The notes below the pieces were generated by a model. That model did not search any database, had not been told where the DNA came from, and worked only from the letters and a program-made list of their open reading frames with translations. DNA of 64,000 nucleotides from Platycnemis pennipes (lineage: Eukaryota; Arthropoda; Insecta; Odonata; Platycnemididae). The translations under genes and the position numbers were made by a program. Positions 1-10,400 of the stretch are shown in pieces; position 1 is the first letter of the stretch; each line of letters starts with the position of its first letter. The stretch is taken from NCBI GenBank assembly GCA_933228895.1, contig OW121853.1, positions 73,144,645 through 73,208,644 on the forward strand, written 5' to 3'.

Positions 1-278
1 TAGTACGGTGCGGTGTAAAAAGAAATGGCAAGAGATATTTTCGACCTAAGACTGCTCACATTGAGAACACTGCACCTTACCCCTGACCCAACTCTCATTG
101 TTAAAAAAGAGGTAATTTAAGCGTTTATGATAGTAATGAGATACCTACTTTACTCCTGACGCTCCTGACTCAACATCCCTTAGTGAAAGATGCGTAACTT
201 TAAGCGTTATCCTTGTAATAAAATATTTCAAACTCGTTTTCAGTTGAAGTTATTGGAGTTATAACCCAAAAAGGGGGG
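1..278. other. Unassigned AT-rich sequence
   Basis: No coding, RNA or repeat signature was recognised. It ends where the block shared with 43350 onwards begins. Confidence 0.5.
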
Positions 279-655
279 TTCACATTAATTGCCATGCGAA
301 AAAATTCACCTTGACCGGGAAATGAACCACGGACCTTTGGCTTAGTGGGCCACTGCACAGACCACTTCGCTACGCAATTTTACCGAGGTTCAAGGTACTA
401 GATGCTGAGCCCTCGTGGTCCATCAAGGATGACAATGCAGGGGAGAAAGGGCTTTCGCGCTGGATGGGATGCACTTTTGGTCGTGGCTTCTTTGAATACC
501 TTTCTCCCTTGCGTTGCCACGGAACCTCGGTAAAATTGCCATGCGAATTAGGGATCCTGGGTAGCGTAGTGGTCTGCGCAGTGGCCCGGAAAGCCAAAGG
601 TCCGTGGTTCGATTCCCGGTCCAGTTGAATTTTTTCGCATGGCAATTAATGTGAA
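279..655. repeat. Foldback element with tRNA-like arms (copy A)
   Basis: Two arms of about 170 bp are inverted copies of each other (about 279-450 and 480-655). Each arm carries a tRNA-like segment with a box-B-like GGTTCGATTCC, read on the + strand near 606 and, degraded, on the - strand near 330. An A-box-like TAGCGTAGTGGT lies upstream at about 562. Related arms recur at 43350-43920. It is either a foldback transposon that captured a tRNA-SINE or two head-to-head SINEs. It is not a functional tRNA gene. Confidence 0.6.
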
Positions 656-689
656 CTCAGTAGCTCTCAGTTACATGTAAATGTTGCAT

Positions 690-984
690 TGTGGCAGAGG
701 GAATCGTACGTACATCTAACGCTCTCATTCCCACAACTGAGATCTGCTCCTCCCCTTCCCACACCCCAATCCCAAGACAGGGTGCGGCGCCGCACTTATC
801 GCCGGCCGTACGTCCCCGCGCTCATATCCACAGTCACTTCCACGCTAACAGATCCTTCACGCTTATCGCAAATTTTCCCACAACCAAGCGAAGTGTCTTT
901 GCTACCTATGGTTCGTCATCACCATATGAAAGAATTAATTAAGTATCCCAACCGTTAGATGTACGTACGATTCCCTCTGCCACA
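690..984. mobile_element. TIR/MITE-like element, 295 bp (copy A)
   Basis: Perfect terminal inverted repeats of about 32 bp begin TGTGGCAGAGGGAATCGTAC at 690 and end with its complement at 984. The element is flanked by GCAT at 686-689 and 985-988, a likely 4-bp target-site duplication. The host sequence is the 3' tail of a non-LTR retrotransposon. There is no transposase frame, so it is non-autonomous. A relative at 43953-44328 sits at the same host position. Confidence 0.75.
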
Positions 985-1060
985 GCATGTTTGGTGATCT
1001 TCACCCCCTGCCACACACCCACGTGGTGGCTTTTAGGGTATTACGTAGATGTTGATGGGT
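985..1060 (+). mobile_element. Non-LTR retrotransposon 3' tail
   Basis: It contains the window's most frequent repeat signature, CACCCCCTGCCACACACCC, then a GGTGGCTT..AGGGTATTACG block and a GTAGATG-type tail. The same ending follows reverse-transcriptase C-terminal coding sequence at 39708-40400 (complement), which identifies it as the 3' end of that element. Confidence 0.65.
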
Positions 1061-1089
1061 AGGGCTAGCATTTATAGCATGAAAGGCGG

Positions 1090-1317
1090 AGAAAATACGT
1101 GCCTGCACTCTTTTGGGCTGGTGTCAGCGGTTTCACCAAAGGACGGATGTCCGAACCCGGGCCGTCAAGATGGCAAGCCAGCACTCTAGCCACCACACTA
1201 ATCGTGCCCTTCCTCTGCTCACTGCTTCTTGTTTCCATGGCATCTGTTAGCACTTCCAGCATTCCTTTCCCTAAGTTTATTTTCCCTTCCACCCTCCCTT
1301 TTCCTGTATCTCATCCT
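1090..1317 (-). repeat. tRNA-derived SINE-like copy
   Basis: On the - strand the region 1150-1215 reads as a tRNA-like head with an A-box-like TGTGGTGGCTAGAGTG and a box-B-like GGTTCGGACATCC, followed by a non-tRNA body. It is duplicated at about 44430-44665. The same head type occurs at 54240-54327. Confidence 0.5.
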
Positions 1318-1811
1318 TAGAAGTACCTTAGAAATTTGGTAAAAAATGTTTTTTCAAAGTTAGAAAAATCCATGTGGCACAGGTTTTAAAAATCAGGTGA
1401 GTACTGATTTAGGAAGTTCTAAAGGTGTTCTTTCAAGATTAATCAGTAAGTACTGACCTGAAGGTTCTTGGGATATTTCCTCCGATAAGGAAGGTTAAAA
1501 TCTACATTTTACTTATCAATCATACACTACACATACGTGAGTATTAACACGAGGAAAATAGCCTGTTACCACATTGTACTTATCAATCATACACTTTCCT
1601 TTCCATTGATACCTTTTTTATATTTGTGCCAAGTAAAATCAGTTTGCTGGAGCTTATAGAAATAGAGCGTAAAATGACGTTTTTCAAGCGTCCAAGTGAT
1701 GTACATTTGCCTATAACTCGGGGGCCAAATTTTTTCTGTGAATTTAGTCAACGGGTTATACTTCACAAAGGTAGGTCCTACTCACGAGCCGAATTTCGTT
1801 GAAATCTGAGG
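1318..1811. other. Unassigned sequence, not present in copy B
   Basis: Two short imperfect repeats of an 'acttatcaatcatacact' motif occur near 1510 and 1578. No coding or structural feature was recognised. Confidence 0.4.
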
Positions 1812-2236
1812 ATGTTGAGGAGCCATTTTTTAGAAAAATTGGCCGATTTCAAATGGAATGACACAGCTGCGAAAAAGAAAAGGGTGGAAGCATTCGAAAT
1901 GTGGTGTTACAGAAGAATGATGAAGATTAAATGGATCGACCGAGTAACTAACGAAGAAGTCCTAAGAAGAGTGAGAGAAAGGAGAAGTCTTCTGAATACC
2001 CTAAGAAGGAGACGGGACAACATAATCGGCCACATCTTGAGACACGATGGTCTGATGAAGACGATCGTCGAGGGAAAATTGAATGGAAAAGCGACAAAGG
2101 AATGCCTCGTATGAGATATATGGAACAAGTGATGAACGATGCGAAAGAGAAGAATACGTAAATATGAAGAGATTAGCCGATAGAAGAACTCATTGGAGTG
2201 CTGCGTCTGATCTGAGGATTGATGACTAATGATAAT
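1812..2236 (+). pseudogene. RTE-type non-LTR reverse transcriptase, C-terminal relic
   Basis: The frame from about 1812 encodes a C-terminal RT segment with FEMWCYRRMMKIKW near residue 29, TNEEVLRRV near residue 46 and IIGHILRHDG near residue 70. It is disrupted near 2100 and resumes in another frame to a stop near 2228. This motif order is typical of the distal part of RTE-like ORFs in animals. The polymerase core is absent, so this is a 5'-truncated dead copy. Confidence 0.7.
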
Positions 2237-3007
2237 GATGAAAGAAGACAAAACATTTCGAAGGAATTCTTCACGGGTAGTCTCTCCATCTCAGCAGAAG
2301 TTTCGATGAACGACTCCGTCAACGTTTTCGGTATCTCTATGGCTTTTATGACACATTGTTTAGTTTGTAAAGCACATAATTAATATTCTTCATCCGCCTT
2401 AATCTGTCCTTATATCGAGGAAATTCACTCCCCAGCCCCTAAGCTCTTGTTGGGGGGGCTTGATCGCTTGAATGGAAGCCTTGTTTCGTTGGCCTTGGCC
2501 GGTGGGGGATCTCGCCCAGACTATTTTTAGCATTGAACTCTCGACCAATCCCTCGCGTGATAAGCAATAAATTTTAAACGGCTCTCGGACGCCGAGAGAT
2601 TTGAAATGGATGACGTTACGGGACAGCATTCGAAACAGGCGCGACTTCCCAGACTGGTTGCGGGTGGGCATAGTGGCAGTAAAGATATGGAGAGCGGAGA
2701 TACTGTGAGTCATAGCAGGGAGGCACCCAGCAAAACAGATTGTTCTCCGTTGGTTATGTGGCAGAAAGGTTGCGACTACGATAATAATATCGGATATTAA
2801 TAAGGTCCGCGAACGAATGCTAAAAATGTGGATAAGCCAAGCCAATGGATTATCGGAAGGGATTATCAAAATATAGGCAATAAACAACAAAGCGCATTTT
2901 CATCATTATTCGTGGCCATTAATCCGAAGATTAGTTTTAGGTAGGTTGCTGTAAACTCCATTCTCTTATTGGTCTCTATTTCGTAATGGTATAAATATTT
3001 TCTCCAC
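2237..3007. other. Unassigned sequence with a 64-codon ORF
   Basis: A frame at 2606-2800 (+) starts MDDVTGQHSKQARLPRL. It has no identified homologue and no clear splice context. Nothing else was recognised. Confidence 0.3.
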
Positions 3008-3015
3008 CATATGAA

Positions 3016-3026
3016 CAGGCACGTAG

Positions 3027-3057
<31 letters not shown>

Positions 3058-3197
3058 CTATTAGTGCTTCAGCCCCCTCCGAAAGTTGAGGCAAGAGATT
3101 CGTAACATGTCGATACCGAATGTGCAAGGCTGATTTGTTTCAAGTTACGCAACAGTTAGATCCCCCCCCCCGAAGCAAATTTCTGGCTACGTGCCTG
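3016..3197. mobile_element. hAT-type MITE, 182 bp
   Basis: The left end reads CAGGCACGTAGCC and the right end is its inverted complement GGCTACGTGCCTG. Identical 8-bp flanks CATATGAA (3008-3015 and 3198-3205) form the target-site duplication expected of hAT elements. The interior holds a run of 29 G (3029-3057) near the left end and a run of about ten C near 3163, so the ends can pair G to C. A related left end begins at 29999. Confidence 0.85.
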
Positions 3198-3205
3198 CAT
3201 ATGAA

Positions 3206-4162
3206 GTGAATATTTCGATTAAATAGAGAAAAAATCAACAGGGACTGTAGCCGTGTTCCAACCCATAAGGGCGTGTACTATGCTCTTTCCTGCACTTTCT
3301 CGCTCTATACCTACATTAGCGCCATGGTCGCAATGTGGCAGTGGTGTTGGCTATAAAACATTTGATGTTGATGAGCATGTATCTTGAAGTGTCGGAAAAG
3401 ATTTCTCTGTGTGCACAATCGGGTTGTGAAAGTGACTTTCCTGTGCTCTTTCTGCATGCATTGGTTGGTCGGTACTAAACGCTATTATCGAGGCGTTTTT
3501 CATGATGTTATGTGAAAGGATACGAAAAGTCGTAGCGGTGTTGGCATAATGTCGACGAATGTTGGAGCACAAAATTTAACCCGACGCGAATCACAACGCA
3601 TATTATTACCAAACAAGGCATGAATTGAAATATCCAAGAACAGCTAAACATGTTATTTATATCTTGCTAAACAAATTTCATCAGTGTAAGATCCCTTGCG
3701 AATATATCAATACGCCTCGTCATCATCAAGATGATGAATAGTGTTTCCGTTAACGAGCTGTGTGTCTTCCTTGTAAATGATAGAACTATGGTGACATTTT
3801 AACTTTCGGTCTATTAGCATCCAATATGAATGTTTCCATTGCATTGGGACGAATACTAAAAAACATTTGAACAATGGCAATGTCTATTCTACTATCGTTC
3901 ACTTCAATGAAAATCTTAAATTATATATTCCTAATTTTTACGTACAATCTACTACTTTGTTGAAATAATGGTATCGGTGCTAACTATAAAGTAAAATTTT
4001 CTATCTTTCACTAGCCCTTTAAGCAGTAATGAAAGCAGTTTCGGATAGCAGTGTGATAGGACTAACGATGATGAATCCACAATGAGCGCTATGAGAGCCT
4101 CAAGAGAATCGTAGTGAATTCGACGTAACAACATTTTTTTCTAAATCCTTATGATAGAAGAA
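3206..4162. other. Unassigned sequence upstream of gene A block
   Basis: No exon, RNA or element with defined ends was recognised. It has no partner in copy B. Confidence 0.4.
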
Positions 4163-4356
4163 CTTCTTCTAGCTCATTTCTGCTAGTGAAATTTAGGTGG
4201 CTCAGAAAAATGTACAGACAGCATCAATAAAAACATTTTTTGCGGTAGATCCGTCCATTATTACCTGGGTTATTGGTGCTCTTTTAAATGCTATACATAT
4301 ATTATTTGCAAATTAATCAAGCGCCACTTCAGTGAGTACTTAATTCCTCATTCCAG

Positions 4357-4440
4357 GATTCAAGAAATATCGGATGATGAGCTCCTAGAGGACATCGACT
4401 GCTGCTCTTTAGAGACTGATGAAGATGTGGGTGACTCGAG
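4357..4440 (+). CDS. Gene A exon 1, acidic cassette (84 nt)
   Basis: Acceptor ttccag ends at 4356 and donor gtaaaa starts at 4441. It encodes 28 residues beginning IQEISDDELLEDID and ending TDEDVGDSR. It shares the pattern (I/L)E(D/E)(I/L)D..S...(T/S)DE with exons 3 and 6. Relative to copy B it differs by L/F, CC/RR and E/A, with no indel. Confidence 0.7.
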
Positions 4441-7400
4441 GTAAAATGGAAAACAAATTCATTTCTAAACGTTTTTAAATGGTATTTGGTATGTATGTTT
4501 TATCATCAATTTTTCCAGGGCAAAGAAGTTGGGGAAGGCGACAAAAGCGGTGAATACGGCCCCGGTATGCGAAGGAGGAGAAGGAACGTAAGGAAGCTTT
4601 TTATTCATGTTGTCAGTAGCTGTAATTTCCTTGGCGAAAATAAGAATGCATTGCTATTGTGAAATTTATGTTGGAGATATCGATTCTCCCTCGCTAATTT
4701 TTATCCATATTCTTTGTTAAGATACATTTAGTTAATCTTTATAATTATAAATTGTTTTGTATTTTACTTTAGTACTTAGTGGCGATAAAATAAATTAAAA
4801 AAAACAGTAGTATAGGGCTTAAAGTGATTTTTTCTAAAACAAAATAACTAGGTACCGTATAATCATATATCACAACTCATGATATCTTAATGCTTAACGC
4901 AAAGTACAAGATAAGAGTCTGAATCTCAGTGTAATGGAAGTGAAAGCTTAAGTGAGTATTCTCAAGGTAGAGGAACTTTCTTTGGTTCTTTTCTGCTAGT
5001 AAAAAGGTGATCTCTAGAATGTAGAGGCAGCATCAATTAAAACATTTTTTAAAGGTAAGTCAACCTTACGCCTGTTAGCATGCTGGCTGATCACGTTTGC
5101 CGTGATCTGTTCTGTCATGAAGTTGTCAGTGAATATGTCGAGTGATATACCGTGACATTATAATATCTACTTTCCAGAATTAAAGACACGTTGCATGACG
5201 AGCGGAAAAAGGTGACCATTGAGGATCTTGACTACAGCTCTTCTGCAAGTGACGAAGATTTGTATAAACAGAGGTAAAGTGAGACCAAATATAGAGAATG
5301 AAAATCCATTCCTTTCGGGATTTCTTCTGCGTGTGTCCATTCTGGAGTGACAACAGTTTCGCCAACGTTGCAGTTCGCGTCTTCAGGTCTGAAGTGTTTC
5401 ATAGAAGATTTTTACCGTCTCATATACCATTGGGCAAACCTCGAGAGCCTTAAAGACACGTATTCAAGAACACAGGAGAGTGACAAACAACAGACAACCG
5501 CGCCTTTCAGCCATCGCGGAGCACTTCTGGGAAGGCCAGGCACACAACATCAATTTTGACGGAGCCAAGCTGATCAAGACTGAAAAACGCTATTTCCCAA
5601 GGCTCATACGCGAGGCGATCGAAACGGCCAAAAACCCCAACAAATTTAACATAGGGGATAGCTATAAGCTCTCCCACACTTGGAAGCGCATAATTGAAAA
5701 AAACAAGTCAAACGTCCAATGAAAATGCGCCCACTTGAACATCAGAGCGCAGAAGTAAATGGTATATAAGACGGTAAAAATCTGCTATGAAACATTCAGA
5801 CCTGAAGACGCGAACTGCAACGTTGGCGAAACTGTAGTCACCCCAGAATGGAAACACGCGGAAGGAATCCCGAAAGGAATTGATCCTCAAACCAGACACT
5901 CCGCGGAAGACTCAATAAGGAATAGAGAATGAAGTAGATAATGCTGAGTTGAAACTCAGGTCGAGTATAGGTACTTAATATCATCAATAACAACAAAAGC
6001 ACATAATTTGATTGCCAATGAGTCTTTCCTTGCCAACTCCCTCTGAAACCAAATGTATGAAATGCTTTTTTGAAAGATCTATCGTACAAAATCCATAGGC
6101 ATTGAGAAGGGTGATTGAAAAAGTATGTTTTTATAATTCTTCAAATTTTGTTGGTACATCTTTTAATTCTGAGGACAGGATTAGCTCCGAAGAAAAAATA
6201 TGTGCGTACAAGTTGAGCTGTGGTACAAATGGCTGGCATTGTTTTATATGTGGGACAAACGGGACGTTTGTCCCATATGTAAACAATTTTTTTTAACGCT
6301 ATGAGAAAAAACATTGTAAATATTTTACTGAATGTGACTCAATTTTAGTCAATCATTCATATCATTTTAATCATGTGTCTAATTTTAAAGAGGATGTTTT
6401 ACATGTGTGCAAGAGCAAGTATACATGCATAAGGAGAAAATCTGGATTATTGGAGAAATTTGAAATCACGATATATGCCAATCGTTATGGTAAGAGGTTA
6501 TTTAACGAAGTGGTGCCATTTCCAATCCCCCTCTTTACCTAGTTACTCTCCCTCCTCTCAGAGAATGTTATATTACGCCATTCTTCAGCCCAATGCTTCA
6601 ACCTTAGCTTCCTTACCTTGGCCATCTTTGCCCCCTACATCCCCTCCCATATACACATCAAAACCTCCACTCCCCCCCTGGAAATAATGTAAATATGTAC
6701 CCGCCCCTGAAGGTTTTGTATTGTCCCTTCATAATGACATAAAAGTATGGAAACCGGTCGGGCTGCACCCAATAAAGGGTGTGGGATAATGAAGTTCACT
6801 TGATTTTACTCTCGAATATGTCTAATGTCCACAGAATTTACGCAATGGTTTCTCAACCATTAAAACCCGTGCACCCGCGAAGTTCATCAAAGTTACGTTT
6901 GAGAAAATTCTGCAAGTTATCTCTGGATATGGTATGCCGACCGGATTGAAAGAGCCATAATAATGGCGAGGAATTCCGACACCCTCACATTCATTTGGGG
7001 AAGCATTAAGAATAATAGTTTATTCCCAAAACTATACATTTGTCAAATTGTAATATAACATTTAAATTAGATACATTTATCCGTAATGTCCATACCAATT
7101 TCATATGGCTACATAATTTTAGTTCTTTTTCGGGGTGGGCGACTGATAGGTATCAAAGGTTATTTGCGCCTTGGAAAAGAAAATTCACTTTGTATATTCC
7201 ACACTAAAGTTCACTGTAAAAAGTTGATCTGATTTTCAGTGCGATCTGAATTTAAGCGCTGTCTGGTTGTAAGGTAGGAACACGGATTCAAAGTGCGGAA
7301 GAGGCAGGAACATGGATGGTTGGTACAGGAGCAGTTAAGCAGGAAGCAGAGGAAGCAGGATTCTGGATGGTCTGATTTTCAGTCGTTCACCTGCCTTATT

Positions 7401-10400
7401 TTTAGACAAGATATTACTGCTGAAATTCAACATACCCTGTCTTAAAATTGTTGCATCTGAAATTCAGATCGCTTTTGTACCTTAAAATCAGATCTACTTT
7501 TTACAGTGTTTTATTGACGTCGACAATGGTTTCGACACTTTTATTTCATTATCAAGGTGTAAAAAATACATGTCCGTTCGTTAAATACTCTCAAATTAGG
7601 GGCCCGTATACATCGCCCTTCGCCACCTCTTCCTCTGTTATCGTGTTTCCCTATATCCAAGCTAGTTTTCAGAATTATGTAGATTTTTATCATTGCAGAA
7701 TGCCTTCTTTGTCAGGGCGACTGCGTTTTCCATCTTACTTCGTCCATCACCGGTTATTCCGCTTACGTTATAGTATTATCCTTTCATATCTTTTATACCC
7801 GCTGTGATGCATGCGCCTTCCAAAAGTGATAAGAGGTAGTTATGTGTATTTATCTATTTTTTCAGAGCCCGGATGTTGAAAAAAGAGTTGAAAACGGAGA
7901 AAGTTGCTACGGAACGCAAAGAAGGAAATGGAAAGTAAGAAATCTTTTTATTCCTCTATATTGTTGCTAAATTGTCTTCCGCGTATATATCTTTGGAAAG
8001 CGGGTATAAGAATGAAAAGCTTTCTTTGTAATTCCATAAAGTTTATTGGAATACAACCCAGTTTTCGTCATTCACGTCATATTCAGGTAAATTTTCACTG
8101 GTTGTCTCTTTTCTAACAAATATAAAAAATAGTAAATACGGATCATTACACGTCAATTCGACCTGAAAATCGACAAAAATTACCCCTTGGGCGAATTATT
8201 TTGACAAAATTTGGCCTAAGGCCAACATTAGATAAGAAAATGAAGTTCCCAAAGCCATTCACCATACATAAAACTGTTTATGAGAAATCGGAACATTGCA
8301 AAATACAAATTTTGCAAAAGTGATTACACATTTGACGTATATCTCCGACGTATATGACTATTAAAGCTCCAGATGCGTAAAAGGGCTTATTTAAAGACCT
8401 TAATTGGAAAATGGAAATAATAGATATGAAGCATATACTTTTATCAAGTTTGTAACATTTTTATTTTTTTAAATTCTTTTTTGACCGTGTAAATATGCCT
8501 TAGATTTTGCTCAATTTTGTGTACGATGAAGATGGAACCCTCCTCTACAAAGTAAAAAGTTTGGTCGAGGTAATATTTCATTCAAGAAAGAAAAATATTT
8601 TTGAGTGTAGGCATACTGTCCTCCGGTCGCCGCGGCGTCCGGCTGGTACTCTGGTATATACTATATCACTTGCCGCGGTGTGTGACCATCCTTGATAATG
8701 TACGTTAAGTCGCTTGTATGGAAATTTGAAGTGGACGGATGTCTCAAAGATGATGTTTGGTTTTAGGTGTATTGATGAGGAAACTCTTTAGACTCTATTC
8801 TCAGTGGGTCCAGATGATGAAAATCGTTTGTCTGTAAGGTGGTGGAGGTGGACCTATTGCGCTACCCTGGGGAACTCCCGATGTGACTTTGATTGCGACC
8901 GACATGATACCATCTACAACATCCCTCTGCTCTTGCCCACTTAAGAATTCTTTTATCCAACATACAACGTCTTTATTTATACTAAAAATCTCTAACTTCA
9001 AGTTTGAATTATTATGAGGAACTTTATTGCATGCCTTTTTAAAATCTAAAAATATGGCATCATTTTCAGGGCTGTTCTCGCCGTGGACTTAAATATCGTG
9101 TACGAATAGAACTAATTTTGTCCTGCGGGATCCATCTTACCAGAACCCATGTTGACAATTTTTACTTGATAAATATGATGAGATGACAAAAGAGCGATGT
9201 TACTTTTCACTAATTAGGCTCCACCTTTAATATGTAGCCAGTGAATGGGATCCGAATGAATTACATTTGATGAGAGAACTAGACAGTGTGCAGCGTAGAG
9301 CAGCTTGCTTTGTTCAAAGGTGTTATGGTAGGTTTAATAGTGACTCAAAATTGACATAAGAATTAGATAGGGAATCATCATCAAATGGTAGTTTGAAGTA
9401 CAGATTAAATCTATTACACAACTTTAAATCGGATAGCTTTACTGAAGATGATAGATACATATTAAAAACATCAGCACATTATGCTAGATTCGATCAAATG
9501 CATATGATTAGAGAGATAGATTGTCGTATCGATCCTTCCTTGCGAGGGAGAGAGGTGTATCGGGAGGTGACGTCCAGAGTGGCCAATATTCAGTCAGAAT
9601 GGGGGCGTTTACTCGGAACCGAAATCGCAATTTTGCATACGAAATTGTTAGATGGAAACGAAAAAAGAAATTTAGTGAAAAAATTAATCTTCTAACCACA
9701 ACCATTCAATCATAAATCAAAAATTTAAATAAGCAAAAGGTGACGCCCACCGAAAAAGCTGCTCTGATAACATTGACGTCATTTTCCTCCCGTCCTCGAC
9801 TGCTCGTATGAGAAGGGGAGGGAGTGGAGGGGGATTCTCGGAAGGTCTGCTCGCACAGATGCTGTCGTAACTCCTCCGATTGGCAGAGTCAGCTGTGTCC
9901 CCTCCTTTGCGATAATGCGAAGTAGCTTCGCGGGCTCAGTTGTGATTGGACGAAGTTGATATACGTCAGAGGTTGTACCATACCCACTTTTCCGAAAGGG
10001 TTAAAAACATCAGATTTTCGCCGCTAATAACTCGAGAAATAATTGACGGATCAAAAAACGGAAAAATACGGTTCTTTTTATTTTATAAACTCTACCAAAT
10101 TCGGCAATAAAAAATATTGTAAATGACCCCATTGAGTGGAAAGTAACAAGTTTGTAACTGCAAGAAGTTGGTAGCTGTAATAAAATTGTAAATCGTTGGT
10201 ATCTCTTGGGAAGTGGGGTTGGGCTTGAGCTAGCCATCGCCGATATAATCAACGATGGTGGAAATCCTTTCTGTAGGGACATTGAAACTGTAGACCATCG
10301 GACGGCCTGGAGTGTTAGGTTGGTGAATTTCGAGTAAAATCTAGAATTGAGGTGTTCTGGGATTGAGTAAGGAAAGAATTGATACATTTAGAGGGGAAAG

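Larger units (their letters stand above)
5303..5921. mobile_element. Penelope-like element fragment inserted in intron 3
   Basis: The insert is bounded by a 12-bp target-site duplication, ATAGAGAATGAA, at 5291-5302 and 5922-5933. The equivalent intron of copy B (46580-46592) has a single copy of this site and no insert. The ends (about 5303-5432 and 5758-5890) are inverted copies of one terminal repeat, each with a hammerhead-like core. The centre encodes the C-terminal part of a PLE GIY-YIG-type ORF (5480-5722, +), including YFPRLIREAIE and LSHTWKRIIE. RT is missing. Confidence 0.82.

Noticed and set aside
606..640. tRNA gene suggested by boxes A and B near 560-640
   Set aside because: No acceptor or anticodon stems fold and the sequence is repeated, so it is SINE or foldback derived.
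2399..2890. 163-codon - strand ORF
   Set aside because: No motif, no splice context and composition typical of chance translation.
10010..10387. 125-codon - strand ORF as a host gene
   Set aside because: Its second half is PLE RT in a shifted frame and its first half is R500 repeat.
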